NCBI RefSeq assembly: GCF_025465935.1
Contig: NZ_JANLNV010000061.1
Span: 1-63,967 of the forward strand
DNA: 63,967 bases
Direction: 5' to 3'
Origin: Pseudomonas sp. 7P_10.2_Bac1
Lineage (GTDB): Bacteria > Pseudomonadota > Gammaproteobacteria > Pseudomonadales > Pseudomonadaceae
Positions 1 to 8,891 of this stretch are shown here, piece by piece. The notes beneath the pieces are model-generated. The model did no database searches and was not told where the DNA came from. It saw only the letters and a list, made by a program, of their open reading frames with translations. Each line of letters opens with the position of its first letter. Position 1 is the stretch's first letter. The translations under genes and the position numbers were made by a program.

Positions 1-60
1 AACGACCAAATCAAAAGATCGCAGCCTACGGCAGCTTGGTAGCAGCTCGTGAGGTTTTTG
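1..60. repeat. Edge fragment of a second REP type
   Basis: The first bases carry a partial copy of a different short palindrome (core GATCGCAGCCTACGGCAGCT), a type common between Pseudomonas genes. Only one arm is clear, so it may be cut by the window edge or degenerate. It is followed by about three copies of a 12-base motif (GATCTxGCTTGT) up to about position 92. Confidence 0.4.
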
Positions 61-417
61 ATCTAGCTTGTGATCTGGCTTGTGATCTTGATGTTAAAGG
101 CCCCATTAAACCCTGCTGGCCGAGCGCAGGTTTTGCGTAGTGGGTAACCCGGCAGGACGCCGGGTTAGCCGCGACACGGCCAGGGATGGCCGATCGCGGC
201 GGGCCCACGGAGCAAGGCCTGTGGCGAGGGTATGCCGAGCCACAGCGAGGCACCGAGGGGTTGGGGCAAGAGCGTTTTGGTTACTTTGCCGCTTTTGCAA
301 AGTGACACGCCGTAAGGGCGTAACGCAAAGTGGCCGTTATACATCGAATGGATATGTACGTATTAATTCAGCCGTGGTCCCACCGTACATATCCCTCACC
401 TACACAACAGCCCCCCC
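61..417. repeat. Intergenic repeat region ending in an 11-bp inverted repeat
   Basis: I see no gene here. The stretch contains a small hairpin (ACCCGGC, five-base loop, GCCGGGT, near 146-165). The text from about 140 to 340 resembles a dispersed non-coding sequence I recall from many Pseudomonas genomes; that is recollection and was not searched. It ends with a perfect 11-bp inverted repeat, GGATATGTACG at 350-360 and CGTACATATCC at 384-394, just downstream of the stop of the leftward dehydrogenase gene. ORFs in this region have unlike-protein composition (Arg/Ala/Pro rich) and overlap each other on both strands, so I treat them as spurious. Confidence 0.5.
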
Positions 418-1350
418 TCAATACCCGCGTTCGAAATCCACTTCCCCACGTATCGGCTCACCCGCCTGATAGGCCCGCAAGTTGTCGATAAACAGTTGCA
501 CCATCATCGGCGGTGACGTCGGAGCAGAGCTGTGGCCGGTCAGAAGCAAACCCCAGGCGGTCCAGAACGGGTGTTTGGCCGGCAATGGCTCCTGCCGGCA
601 GACGTCAATGATGGCCCCTGCCAGGTGCCCCAGACGCAGCGCTTCAACCAGATCGGCATCCACCACCGCAACACCCCGCCCGGCATTGATGAAGACGGCG
701 TTGGGGTTGAACAGGGCAAACAGTTTGGCATCGTACAGGTCGTGGGTTTGCGGGGTGTTGGGCAACAGGTTGATCACGTAGTCCATCTGTGTGACCAGAC
801 GCGGCAAATCACTCAAGGTCCCAACTTCGGTAAACGGGGCCTGTTCCCGAGCACTGCTGGCAATGGCGTACAGCTCAACCCCGAACGGTTGCAGAAACTG
901 CGCCACGGTCTGGCCGATGTCACCTGCCCCGACGATCAATACCTTGCGCCCCACCAGGCTCTGGCCCGTGCGGTTGTCCCATTTGCGCTCGACCTGGCTG
1001 ACCAGGCGCGCCATGACTTCGCGCTCGTGACCGAGCATGTAGGTCAACACGTATTCAGCCATGACCTGGCCAAAAATACCCACCGCGCGGCTCAGCCGAT
1101 AGTCACGCCCCAACCCGTCGGCCAGTAATGGTGTGATACCAGCCCAGGTCGATTGCAGCCACTGAGGCTTATGCCCTTGGCGCAACAAGGTGGCCATGAG
1201 GTCCGGCTGCCCAAGCCATACCGGGCAATCCGCCGCCAACTTGGCCAGTTGCGCCGAGTCGCCGCTGGTGTGCACTTGCAGTTCAGGGGCTGCCTGTTGC
1301 AAAAGTCGGGCGTACAGCGAGTAATCTTGCTCGGCAATCAGGACGCGCAT
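418..1350 (-). CDS. D-2-hydroxyacid dehydrogenase (glyoxylate/hydroxypyruvate reductase-like)
   Basis: NAD(P)-dependent reductase of the D-isomer 2-hydroxyacid dehydrogenase family, cytosolic, interconverting 2-oxoacids and D-2-hydroxyacids. The protein (310 aa from the internal Met) has the Rossmann motif VGAGDIGQTVAQ in the middle. It also has the later family blocks NLLPNTPQTHDL, FINAGRGVAVVD and IDVCRQEPLP, which carry the catalytic Arg/Glu region. Overall it resembles the GhrA branch, including the C-terminal GHSSAPTSP segment that supplies the catalytic His. I chose ATG at 1350 because MRVLIAEQDY is the natural family N-terminus and AAGG lies upstream; a longer in-frame start at 1422 has no matching leader. 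The exact substrate cannot be read from sequence. It stands alone, leftward, between the left-edge repeat and ycgL. Confidence 0.85.
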   Translation of the reverse strand: MRVLIAEQDYSLYARLLQQAAPELQVHTSGDSAQLAKLAADCPVWLGQPDLMATLLRQGHKPQWLQSTWAGITPLLADGLGRDYRLSRAVGIFGQVMAEYVLTYMLGHEREVMARLVSQVERKWDNRTGQSLVGRKVLIVGAGDIGQTVAQFLQPFGVELYAIASSAREQAPFTEVGTLSDLPRLVTQMDYVINLLPNTPQTHDLYDAKLFALFNPNAVFINAGRGVAVVDADLVEALRLGHLAGAIIDVCRQEPLPAKHPFWTAWGLLLTGHSSAPTSPPMMVQLFIDNLRAYQAGEPIRGEVDFERGY

Positions 1351-1476
1351 GCTTCTAACCTTATTAACACCACTGCCAGCAGCCAGCGCCCAGGCTTGTC
1401 CCTGGGGTTGGGCCACCGTCAATCAAATTGAGTCTGTTGTGAACCTGCGCCCGACATCGGGCACCAGGCGTTGCAC

Positions 1477-1770
1477 TTAAACCGGGTCGTTACGACGCAG
1501 CAGTTCTTCGGGCAAATGCTCGATGTACTCGTCTTCGGCAGGCGGCATTTGCAGGTGAAAGCCCTGATTCTCAAGGTTTTCCAGGACTTTGCTGATGTCT
1601 TCCCGCGCCAGCTTGCGCTCGGGGGTCAGCACCAGGTCAAAGGCGTGCTGTGGCTTGCCGAAGCCGGCCAGCAGGGTTTCAGGCACGCGCTCCAGGGCTT
1701 CGGCCTTCAGCACATAAAGGTACATTTCGTTGCGTTTTGGGCTGCGGTAGATCGAGCAAATATGTTTCAA
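1477..1770 (-). CDS. ycgL: YcgL domain-containing protein
   Basis: Small (97 aa) cytosolic protein of the YcgL family of gammaproteobacteria; its function is not established. It begins [20 protein letters not shown], the conserved family start, and has the family length with a conserved C-terminal half ([12 protein letters not shown]). Its ATG overlaps the stop of rnd by four bases (ATGA), so it is translated from the rnd transcript by coupling. The rnd-ycgL pairing is the usual arrangement in Pseudomonas. There is no sign of damage. Confidence 0.9.
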   Translation of the reverse strand: MKHICSIYRSPKRNEMYLYVLKAEALERVPETLLAGFGKPQHAFDLVLTPERKLAREDISKVLENLENQGFHLQMPPAEDEYIEHLPEELLRRNDPV

Positions 1771-2900
1771 GACGGTTCTCCAGCATCAGCCAGGCAATCC
1801 AGCAGCGCCTGGCCCATCAATTCACGGCGCCAGCCGCGCAGTGAATCGGGCAAATGATAAGGCCCCTCGGGGTAGCCGCTTTTGAGCAAGGCTTCGAGGG
1901 TTTTCTTGCGCAGCATCAGTTCCGGCGCAATATTCAGGCGCTCGGCCTCGGCCTGGCCAATAGCGCGCAAGCGCTTGACCAATGCAGCCGCTTCAACCGG
2001 CAACGGCTCTGGCACAGCGGGCGGCCATTGGTCCGGGCCCAGGCTGCTGGCACGCTTGATCAGCTCCAGCAAAAACTCGCCATCCTGACGCACGGTGCGC
2101 GGGTGCATGTCTTCAATGCGCGCCAACGTCACCAGGTTGTCCGGCTGGGTTTTAGCCAATGGCCACAGTGCATGCTCACGCACCACACGGTTGCGCGGCA
2201 GGTCGCGGGCGCGGGCCTCAAGCTCACGCCAGGCACACACCTCACGCAAGACCGCAAGTTGCTGACGAGAGAGTTTCCAGGCCAGCTTGGCTTCGCGGTA
2301 AACCTCGTACGGATCAACCTCACGGCGCAAATTGGTCACCAGTTCGGCGCCGTCCTCCAGCACCCAGCTGTACTTTTCATCCGACAGGCGCGGACGCAAC
2401 TGCACATACACCTCAGCCAAGTGCTTGGCGTCTTCGGCGGCGTAGCTGATCTGGGTTTCGGACAATGGGCGTTGCAGCCAATCAGAACGGGTCTCGCCTT
2501 TGGGCAGGTCAAGGTCGAGCACCTCTTTGACCAGCTTCGAATAGCCCATTGAGAAACCCAGCCCCAGATAGGCAGCAGCCAACTGGGTGTCAAACAACGG
2601 TGCAGGCAGGCTGCCCGTCAGGCGCAAGAGCACTTCCAGGTCTTCACTGCACGCGTGCAGCACTTTGACCACGGCGGGGTTTTCCAGCAGCGCAGCCAAC
2701 GGTTGCCAGTTGTCGATGGTCAAGGGGTCAATCAGATAAGCCCGCTCTGCGTCACCTATCTGGATAAGCCCGGCAATCGGGTAAAAGGTGTCGACCCGCA
2801 TAAATTCGGTGTCGAGGGCGATGAATGGCAAATGCTGCCATTCGGCACAATGTTGGCCGAGGCTATCGTTGTCGCAAATCCAGTGAATATCGATGGCCAC
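1767..2900 (-). CDS. rnd: Ribonuclease D
   Basis: 3'-5' exoribonuclease of the DEDD family that trims tRNA precursors and other stable RNAs. The 377-aa protein has the N-terminal exonuclease domain with Exo I ([16 protein letters not shown]), Exo II ([12 protein letters not shown]) and Exo III ([13 protein letters not shown]), so all four metal-binding acidic residues are present. Two HRDC-type domains follow. Length matches Pseudomonas and E. coli RNase D. The start is preceded by GGGAGAG. It is the first gene of the two-gene rnd-ycgL operon and is divergent from ampC across a 276-bp gap. Confidence 0.95.
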   Translation of the reverse strand: MAIDIHWICDNDSLGQHCAEWQHLPFIALDTEFMRVDTFYPIAGLIQIGDAERAYLIDPLTIDNWQPLAALLENPAVVKVLHACSEDLEVLLRLTGSLPAPLFDTQLAAAYLGLGFSMGYSKLVKEVLDLDLPKGETRSDWLQRPLSETQISYAAEDAKHLAEVYVQLRPRLSDEKYSWVLEDGAELVTNLRREVDPYEVYREAKLAWKLSRQQLAVLREVCAWRELEARARDLPRNRVVREHALWPLAKTQPDNLVTLARIEDMHPRTVRQDGEFLLELIKRASSLGPDQWPPAVPEPLPVEAAALVKRLRAIGQAEAERLNIAPELMLRKKTLEALLKSGYPEGPYHLPDSLRGWRRELMGQALLDCLADAGEPS

Positions 2901-3068
2901 ACGGCTCTCCCTTGAAGAATGGCGCGCAGTATATATCGCCGCCGTGGCATTCAGAGCATTGACTCACCGTCTTGTCGACGAAAAAGCCTACAAGTTAAAA
3001 GCCGATGACCTTCACTACTGCGCCATTTTTTATTGATAGATTTTCCAACAACCGTGGCCTAGCGCGTG

Positions 3069-3097
3069 ACAGCCACTAAAATGGCGGCTGTTTTTTC
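3069..3097 (+). terminator. Terminator-like hairpin in the rnd-ampC gap
   Basis: ACAGCC (3069-3074) pairs with GGCTGT (3086-3091) and a run of six T follows (3091-3096). It reads as an intrinsic terminator for rightward transcription, yet no rightward gene precedes it inside the gap. It could end an unannotated small RNA or act as a leader attenuator 80 bases before ampC. The short stem makes this tentative. Confidence 0.4.
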
Positions 3098-3176
3098 TCG
3101 TCCACGGTGGCGTCATTACGAAATATGACGTGACAAGGTTATAAGTGACTCCAGCCAACACATCGGGATTTTCTCC

Positions 3177-4352
3177 ATGCACGCTCTCCGAAAACGATCA
3201 GTACTGGCGGCCTCTGCTCTGGCGTTGTGTACCCTTGCCCGTCTTACCTATGCCGAGCCCTTTGCCCCGGACATTGAAGATAACGTGCAAAAAGCCGCCA
3301 AAAAGGTGATGGAGCAATACGCCATTCCGGGTTTGGCGATTGCCATCAGTGACAACGGCAAACAACAGTTCTACACCTTCGGCCTGGCGTCCAAAGCCAC
3401 CGACGCCCGGGTTACGCCCGACACCCTGTTTGAGGTCGGTTCCATCAGCAAACTGTTTACCGCCACGCTGGCGTCCTACGCTCAGGTCGAGGGCAAGCTG
3501 TCTTTCACAGATCCGGTCGGCCACTTCCTGCCGGCACTTCAAGGCAGTGCGTTTGGCAAAGTGACGCTCTTGCATCTGGCCACCCACACGGCCGGCGGCT
3601 TTCCCTTGCAAGTTCCCGACAGCGTGCACAACGAGCAGCAACTGTTGAGCTATCTCCAGGCCTGGAAGCCAAGCTACCCTGCGGGCACCCACAGAACCTA
3701 TGCCAACCCCAGCATTGGCATGCTCGGCGTGATTGCTGCCAAAAGCCTGAAACTGCCCTTTGTGGCGGCCATGCAGAACACGCTGTACCCGGCACTGGGT
3801 TTGAGCAGCACCTACCTGAGCGTACCGCCAGACAAAATGCCGCTGTATGCCCAAGGCTATGACAAACAAGACCAGCCGATCAGGCTGACCCAAGACGTGC
3901 TCGCCGACGAAGCCTACGGCATGCGGACAAGTGCCCGCGACCTGATTCATTTTGCGCAGTTGAATCTGCAGGCGGAACGCGCCAACACGGTGATTGATCG
4001 CGCGCTGCTGAACACCCACACCGGCTACTTCCAAGTCGGGCCCATGACCCAGGACCTGATCTGGGAGCAGTATGCGCAGCCGGTTACCCTGGCACACCTG
4101 CTCGAAGGCAACTCGAACGCAATGGCCTATGAAACCCAAAAAGCCGTTGCTCAGAATCCGCCGCAGCCGCCCCGCAAGGCGGTATGGTTAAACAAAACCG
4201 GGTCGACCTCCGGCTTTGGCGGCTATATCGCGTTACTCCCCGATAAAAAGCAGGCCGTAGTGATTCTGGCCAACAAGAATTACCCCAACAGCGCCCGTGT
4301 AGAACTGGCCTACGCGATATTCAATGCGTTGAAGCAGGTCGGCTCACAATAA
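3177..4352 (+). CDS. ampC: Class C beta-lactamase (AmpC)
   Basis: Periplasmic serine beta-lactamase. It has an N-terminal signal peptide (about residues 1-26, ending LTYA before EPFAPD). The class C signature motifs are intact: SISK with nucleophile Ser89, YAN at 175-177 and KTG at 340-342. The ELANKNYPNSAR-type C-terminal block is also present. Length (391 aa) is that of Pseudomonas AmpC. The family hydrolyses cephalosporins and penicillins. No ampR regulator is divergent from it, as there is in P. aeruginosa and enterobacteria with inducible AmpC; the upstream neighbour is rnd. Expression control therefore cannot be inferred from synteny. It converges on the methyltransferase gene with only 11 bases between stops. 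Confidence 0.95.
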   Translation: MHALRKRSVLAASALALCTLARLTYAEPFAPDIEDNVQKAAKKVMEQYAIPGLAIAISDNGKQQFYTFGLASKATDARVTPDTLFEVGSISKLFTATLASYAQVEGKLSFTDPVGHFLPALQGSAFGKVTLLHLATHTAGGFPLQVPDSVHNEQQLLSYLQAWKPSYPAGTHRTYANPSIGMLGVIAAKSLKLPFVAAMQNTLYPALGLSSTYLSVPPDKMPLYAQGYDKQDQPIRLTQDVLADEAYGMRTSARDLIHFAQLNLQAERANTVIDRALLNTHTGYFQVGPMTQDLIWEQYAQPVTLAHLLEGNSNAMAYETQKAVAQNPPQPPRKAVWLNKTGSTSGFGGYIALLPDKKQAVVILANKNYPNSARVELAYAIFNALKQVGSQ

Positions 4353-4363
4353 GGCCAGAGCCT

Positions 4364-5008
4364 CTAAGCCTCTTTGCGCACCACATAAATGCTGCCCTGG
4401 GCAAAGCCGGGCAGCACATCGTAGTGTTTGAGAATGCTGAAACCCGCGAGGGCGAACTGGGTTTGCAGCTCATGTTTGCTGATCACCACACACGGGCCGT
4501 CAAGCTGGCGGGTGGATCGACCAACATTCACCGACAAAATCAAAGTGTCACGGCTCACACGATAAAACTCACGCAAGATCGCCAGCCGATGCTCGCTGTC
4601 ACCGACGTGATGGAACAGTTGCATACAAAAGATGCTGTCCACGGCGTTTTCGGACAGATCAATGGAAAACACCGAGCTTTTAAACAGCGTGATGCGCTTC
4701 AGCAGGCTGTCAGGGTGATGGGTTTTTGCGTGGTCAAGCATGTCTTGCGATGTATCAGCTGCCAGGATGACCCGATTGCCATGTTCGGCCAGCACCGGCC
4801 AAAAGCGCCCGACGCCACAGGCCACATCGAAGACCAGACCCGGTTCACCCGCTACCTTGAGCGCCCGGCGGACCAGCCGCTGCTCGCGCCATCCAGCCAG
4901 ACGCCGGACAAGCCCTTGCGGCCGAACGGCATGGCAAACTTGCGCATGCTCGCGGTCGAAACGCTCGGCGAACTCAAGCTCAATGGTGGACGGTAGCTGC
5001 GATGACAT
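4364..5008 (-). CDS. Class I SAM-dependent methyltransferase
   Basis: Small cytosolic methyltransferase (214 aa from the chosen start). It has the Rossmann SAM-binding motif VFDVACGVGRFWPVLAEHG, an acidic post-motif (ILAADTSQDMLDHA) and motif IV-like FCMQLFHHVGD. The substrate is unknown. I prefer ATG at 5008 (MSSQLPSTIELEFAERF) to the upstream TTG at 5047, because the family-like text begins there and the TTG has no ribosome binding site. It is a single gene, convergent with ampC and followed upstream by a REP hairpin. Confidence 0.8.
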   Translation of the reverse strand: MSSQLPSTIELEFAERFDREHAQVCHAVRPQGLVRRLAGWREQRLVRRALKVAGEPGLVFDVACGVGRFWPVLAEHGNRVILAADTSQDMLDHAKTHHPDSLLKRITLFKSSVFSIDLSENAVDSIFCMQLFHHVGDSEHRLAILREFYRVSRDTLILSVNVGRSTRQLDGPCVVISKHELQTQFALAGFSILKHYDVLPGFAQGSIYVVRKEA

Positions 5009-5115
5009 GGGCCCGCTAACTCTTGTGTTTAGGGATATTCGACACAAAGGTTAAGGGGCAGCCAGTGAAAAAATTGTTAGCAAAGTATGAAAAGCCGCGT
5101 GATTAAACACGCATT

Positions 5116-5181
5116 CTGTAGGAGCGAGCTTGCCTCGCGATCTTTTAAACGATCAAAAGATCGCGAGGCAAGCGCCTACAG
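5116..5181. repeat. REP hairpin (copy 1)
   Basis: Palindromic element: the left arm CTGTAGGAGCGAGCTTGCCT continues into CGCGATCTTTT, and the right arm AAAAGATCGCGAGGCAAGC continues into GCCTACAG. The right arm lacks about eight bases of the CTCGCTCC block seen in other copies. It lies between the methyltransferase and the glutamine synthetase-like gene. Confidence 0.9.
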
Positions 5182-5199
5182 ATTTATCAGCAACGCTGC

Positions 5200-6594
5200 T
5201 TACGCCTGCTGCAAATACCAGCGCCAGTCCTGTTCACCCACCTCGCCCATAAACTGGCGGTACTCGCCGTTTTTAACGGCCAGATAGACCTTCAGGAACT
5301 CCGGGCCAAACGCCTCTTTGGCCCACTCCGACGCTTGCAGCGCGCGCAAGGTCGTCAGCCAGTCGGTCGGCAGCAATTCAGTGGCCTGGGCATAACCGTT
5401 GCCCTCAATGGGGGCTCCCGGATCGATCTGCTCACGGATGCCACGATGAATGCCCGCCAGAATGGCCGCAGCCGCCAGATACGGGTTGGCATCAGCGCCA
5501 CAGATCCGGTGTTCGATGTGCCGCGAATACGCCGGTCCGCCCGGGACACGCAAACTCACGGTGCGGTTGTCGACACCCCAAGTCGCGGCCAGCGGCGCAT
5601 AGCTGTTGCTCTGGAAACGCCGGTACGAGTTGGCATTCGGGCAAAACATCAGCAACGAATCGAGCAAGGTGCTGAGCATACCGCCAACCGCCTGCTTGAG
5701 CAGCGGCGTCCCGGCCGGGGCTTCGCTGGCGAACAAGTTGTTGCCCTCCTTGTCTGCCAGGCTGACGTGCATGTGCAGCCCGGTGCCGGCCAGGTCATCA
5801 AACGGCTTGGCCATAAAACACGCGACCATCCCATGCTTGTGCGCCACGCCTTTGACCAAGCGCTTGTAACGTACGGCCTCATCCATGGCTTGCAAGGCAT
5901 CGGCACGGTGTTCGAGGGTGATTTCGACCTGCCCCGGTGCGTACTCGGAAATCGCCGTGCGCGCCGGAATCCCTTGCAGTTTGCAGGCGCTGTACAAGTC
6001 GGCGAGGAAAGGTTCGATTTGCTCCAGCTCACGCAACCCATACACCTGGGTTGCACGGGGCCGCTGGCCGTCGGCATCACGCGCCGGTTGCGGGCGCCCG
6101 TTGCTGTCACGCTGCTGATCAAGCAGGTAGAACTCCATCTCGGCCGCCATTACCGGGTAGTAACCGTCAGCCTTAAGAGCATCAATAACCTTGGCCAGCA
6201 GATGCCGTGGGTCGGCTACCGTGGCCGGCATGCCTTGGGTCGGATGCATGCTGACTTGCACAGCGGCGGTGGGGATCAGGCGCCACGGCATACGCTGCAA
6301 ACTGCCGCTGATCGGGTAGGCCCGGCAGTCAATATCACCCACATCCCACACCAGCCCGGTGTTCTCGACATCATCACCGTTAATGCTCAGGCCCAGAATC
6401 GTGCTCGGCAGCGGTCGCCCGCCTTCATACACCGCCAGCAGCTCATCCCGGTGCAGCAACTTGCCGCGCGGCACGCCATTGTTGTCGATGATAAACAGCT
6501 CGAACATCTCGATATCCGGGTTCAGTTCCAGAAAATCGAGGGCTTCATTCTGCGGGGCAAACGGGGTCGTAGCAGTCATGGTCATGCTCATCAT
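5200..6594 (-). CDS. Glutamine synthetase-family ligase (gamma-glutamylpolyamine synthetase-like)
   Basis: Cytosolic ATP-dependent ligase of the glutamine synthetase fold, 464 aa. The N-terminal beta-grasp domain includes IDNNGVPRGK. The catalytic domain has MAAEMEFYLLD (metal Glu residues), EYAPGQVEITLEHR, GTGLHMHVSL (the ATP/metal loop) and RVPGGPAYSRHIEHRICGADANPY. The missing GlnA adenylylation region and the overall text place it in the PuuA/PauA branch. That branch joins glutamate to putrescine or other amines in polyamine catabolism. Which amine is used cannot be told. Several in-frame Met codons lie at the start (MMSMTMTATTP); none has a strong ribosome binding site, so the precise start is uncertain. 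No other polyamine catabolic gene is adjacent. Confidence 0.85.
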   Translation of the reverse strand: MMSMTMTATTPFAPQNEALDFLELNPDIEMFELFIIDNNGVPRGKLLHRDELLAVYEGGRPLPSTILGLSINGDDVENTGLVWDVGDIDCRAYPISGSLQRMPWRLIPTAAVQVSMHPTQGMPATVADPRHLLAKVIDALKADGYYPVMAAEMEFYLLDQQRDSNGRPQPARDADGQRPRATQVYGLRELEQIEPFLADLYSACKLQGIPARTAISEYAPGQVEITLEHRADALQAMDEAVRYKRLVKGVAHKHGMVACFMAKPFDDLAGTGLHMHVSLADKEGNNLFASEAPAGTPLLKQAVGGMLSTLLDSLLMFCPNANSYRRFQSNSYAPLAATWGVDNRTVSLRVPGGPAYSRHIEHRICGADANPYLAAAAILAGIHRGIREQIDPGAPIEGNGYAQATELLPTDWLTTLRALQASEWAKEAFGPEFLKVYLAVKNGEYRQFMGEVGEQDWRWYLQQA

Positions 6595-7126
6595 TTCGTA
6601 TCAGACAGGCGCACGGGCGCGCCGAGGCAACTGCGGCTTTTATAAGGCGGCAGGCAGTCAGGACTTAATGCGAAATACGAGTATCCGGCGGGCGGGCATG
6701 CCGGCAGTGGAACAGGGCCCAAAAGGCTAATTTGGAAGGGAGTGCACAACGGCTGGAGGGGCAAGGGGCAAAGTCACGGGATCGAACGCCACGCAATATC
6801 GGTGTCTGCGACACACTGCGTCGTTCAAGCGCTCCTCGCATACAACCCATACCTTCGACCTTGGTCAACACTGAACCCGTAGCCTCACACGAGTGCGTGA
6901 CTCGATGCAACACAGAGTTTCAAATATTCAGTTACGGTTTGACTAAACATTAAGGCTCCAGCCGCGAACCAGACCGTTGGCCGCGCGCGGGCAAATGAAC
7001 AGATTTTCATCGAACGTTTTAAAAACCGGCAAGGTCGGATGCAGTGTCTATCCTGCTTGGGCGAAGGCAGCTCCCGCAAAGCCGCCAGCCAAGCCATCTA
7101 TTTCCTGACTTTGTGAGGCGTCTCCC
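6595..7126. other. Divergent intergenic region, no gene seen
   Basis: 532 bases between the divergent glutamine synthetase-like gene and poxB. Short ORFs on both strands have no recognisable content. The last 130 bases before poxB include AT-rich promoter-like text, but I cannot identify a specific operator. Confidence 0.5.
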
Positions 7127-8848
7127 GTGTCCAGAACAGTAGCCGATTTCATCACCGAGACTTTTCAGCAAGCTGGCGTCAAGCGTGTATATGGCGTGGT
7201 CGGCGATTCCTTGAATGGCTTCACCGACTCGCTGCGCCGCCAGGAGCAGATCAAGTGGATTCACATGCGCAACGAAGAAGCTGCGGCCTTTGCTGCGGGT
7301 GCTGAAGCGCATTTGACCGGCGAACTGGCCGTGTGCGCCGGCAGTTGCGGCCCTGGCAACCTGCATTTGATCAACGGCCTGTTCGACGCCCATCGCAGCG
7401 GTGTGCCGGTGCTGGCGCTGGCCGCGCACATTCCAGGCAGCGAAATCGGCATTGACTACTTTCAGGCCACGCACCCCGAGAGCCTGTTCAAGGAATGCAG
7501 CCACTACGTCGAACTGGTCTCGCGCCCCGAACAACTGCCGCAAATTCTAGAGCGCGCCATGCGCATCGCCATCGCCAAGCGCGGCGTGGCGGTAGTGGTG
7601 ATTCCGGGTGATGTGGCGCTGCAAGAAACCGAGGCCAAGGTGCCGAACTGGCTCACCCCGACCCAGCCGCTGGTTCGCCCCAGCGACAGCGATATCGATG
7701 AGTTGGCTGCGTTTCTCAATGACGGTAAAAAAGTCACCCTGCTGTGCGGCGCCGGTTGCGTAGACGCCCACACCGAGATCCTCGCCCTGGCCGAACGCCT
7801 TAACGCACCGATTGTCCATGCATTGCGTGGCAAGGAGCACGTCGAGTACGACAACCCCTATGACGTCGGCATGACCGGCCTGATCGGTTTCGCCTCAGGT
7901 TATCTGGCGATGAAAAACTGCGACACGCTGCTGATGCTCGGCACCAACTTCCCGTATCGACAGTTCTATCCGGAACACGGCCACATTGCGCAAATCGACT
8001 TACGCTCAGAAGCGCTGGGCAACCGCTGCGGCCTTGAGCTGGGGCTGCTCGGCGACGTGAAACTGACCTTGCAGGCCGTGCTGCCCAAACTGGCACAAAA
8101 CCCGGATCGCGATCACCTTGAGTCAGCACTCAAGGACTACAAAAAAGCCCGTGCAGACCTCGACGCCCTGGCTGAAAGTGGCCCGGACAGCGACATCATC
8201 CATCCGCAATACCTCAACCGCCTGGTGAGCGAGCTGGCCGCTGAAGACGCGATCTTCACCTGCGACGTCGGCACCCCGACCGCATGGGCCGCCCGCTACC
8301 TGAAAATGAACGGCCAGCGCCGTCTGGTCGGCTCGTTCAACCACGGCTCGATGGCCAACGCCATGTTGCAAGCCATCGGCGCCCAGGCGACCTTCCCTTA
8401 CCGCCAGGTGATTTCGATGTCGGGCGACGGCGGTTTCACCATGATGATGGGCGACTTCCTGACCCTGAAACAGGTGGGCCTGCCGGTCAAAGTCATCGTG
8501 CTGAACAACGGCACCCTGGGCTTTGTCGAGATGGAAATGAAGGCGGCCGGTTTCCCGGATGTTGGCTGCGACCTGAACAACCCCAACTTTGCCGCGATGG
8601 CCGAAGCGATGGGTGTCAAAGGGATTCGCGTCGAACACCCGTCCCAACTGGAAGCCGCGTTGCGCGAAGCCTTCAGCCATGACGGCCCGGTGCTGGTCGA
8701 CGTAGTCAGCGCCCGCCAGGAACTGGTGATGCCACCAACCAAAACCTTCGAACAAGCCAAAGGCTTCAGCCTGTTCATGCTTAAAACCGTGATGGATGGC
8801 CGCGCCAAGGAGTTGATTGATCTGGCCAATGTCAATCTGTTGCGTTAA
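7127..8848 (+). CDS. poxB: Pyruvate dehydrogenase (quinone) / pyruvate oxidase
   Basis: Peripheral membrane flavoenzyme that uses thiamine diphosphate and FAD to decarboxylate pyruvate to acetate and CO2, passing electrons to quinone. The protein is 573 aa, against 572 in E. coli. It has the N-terminal ThDP PYR domain ([14 protein letters not shown], with the activating Glu near residue 49), a central FAD/Rossmann domain and the C-terminal PP domain with the cofactor motif GDGGF (about 431) through LNNGTLG (about 459). Start is GTG at 7127 behind GAGG. It faces the two iron alcohol dehydrogenases across a shared hairpin, but runs in the opposite direction and has its own promoter region. A related ThDP enzyme such as acetolactate synthase is less likely given the text. 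Confidence 0.9.
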   Translation: MSRTVADFITETFQQAGVKRVYGVVGDSLNGFTDSLRRQEQIKWIHMRNEEAAAFAAGAEAHLTGELAVCAGSCGPGNLHLINGLFDAHRSGVPVLALAAHIPGSEIGIDYFQATHPESLFKECSHYVELVSRPEQLPQILERAMRIAIAKRGVAVVVIPGDVALQETEAKVPNWLTPTQPLVRPSDSDIDELAAFLNDGKKVTLLCGAGCVDAHTEILALAERLNAPIVHALRGKEHVEYDNPYDVGMTGLIGFASGYLAMKNCDTLLMLGTNFPYRQFYPEHGHIAQIDLRSEALGNRCGLELGLLGDVKLTLQAVLPKLAQNPDRDHLESALKDYKKARADLDALAESGPDSDIIHPQYLNRLVSELAAEDAIFTCDVGTPTAWAARYLKMNGQRRLVGSFNHGSMANAMLQAIGAQATFPYRQVISMSGDGGFTMMMGDFLTLKQVGLPVKVIVLNNGTLGFVEMEMKAAGFPDVGCDLNNPNFAAMAEAMGVKGIRVEHPSQLEAALREAFSHDGPVLVDVVSARQELVMPPTKTFEQAKGFSLFMLKTVMDGRAKELIDLANVNLLR

Positions 8849-8853
8849 ACAAA

Positions 8854-8884
8854 ACAGCAGCGGCGCCGAAGGCGCCGCTGCTGT
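8854..8884 (-). terminator. Strong intrinsic terminator between poxB and the alcohol dehydrogenase operon
   Basis: Perfect 14-bp stem: ACAGCAGCGGCGCC (8854-8867) and GGCGCCGCTGCTGT (8871-8884). On the minus strand the RNA forms a UUCG-type loop and runs into UUUUGUUU, so it is a good terminator for the leftward operon. On the plus strand no T-run follows, so termination of poxB is less certain. Confidence 0.85.
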
Positions 8885-8891
8885 GGCGGGC

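Noticed and set aside
3198..4139. Long minus-strand ORF opposite ampC
   Set aside because: A shadow of the high-GC codon pattern; ampC has all active-site motifs and the shadow has none.
6925..6960. Possible FNR/Anr box (TTGAC...ATTAA) before poxB
   Set aside because: The half-sites are spaced by five bases, not four, and one deviates from consensus.
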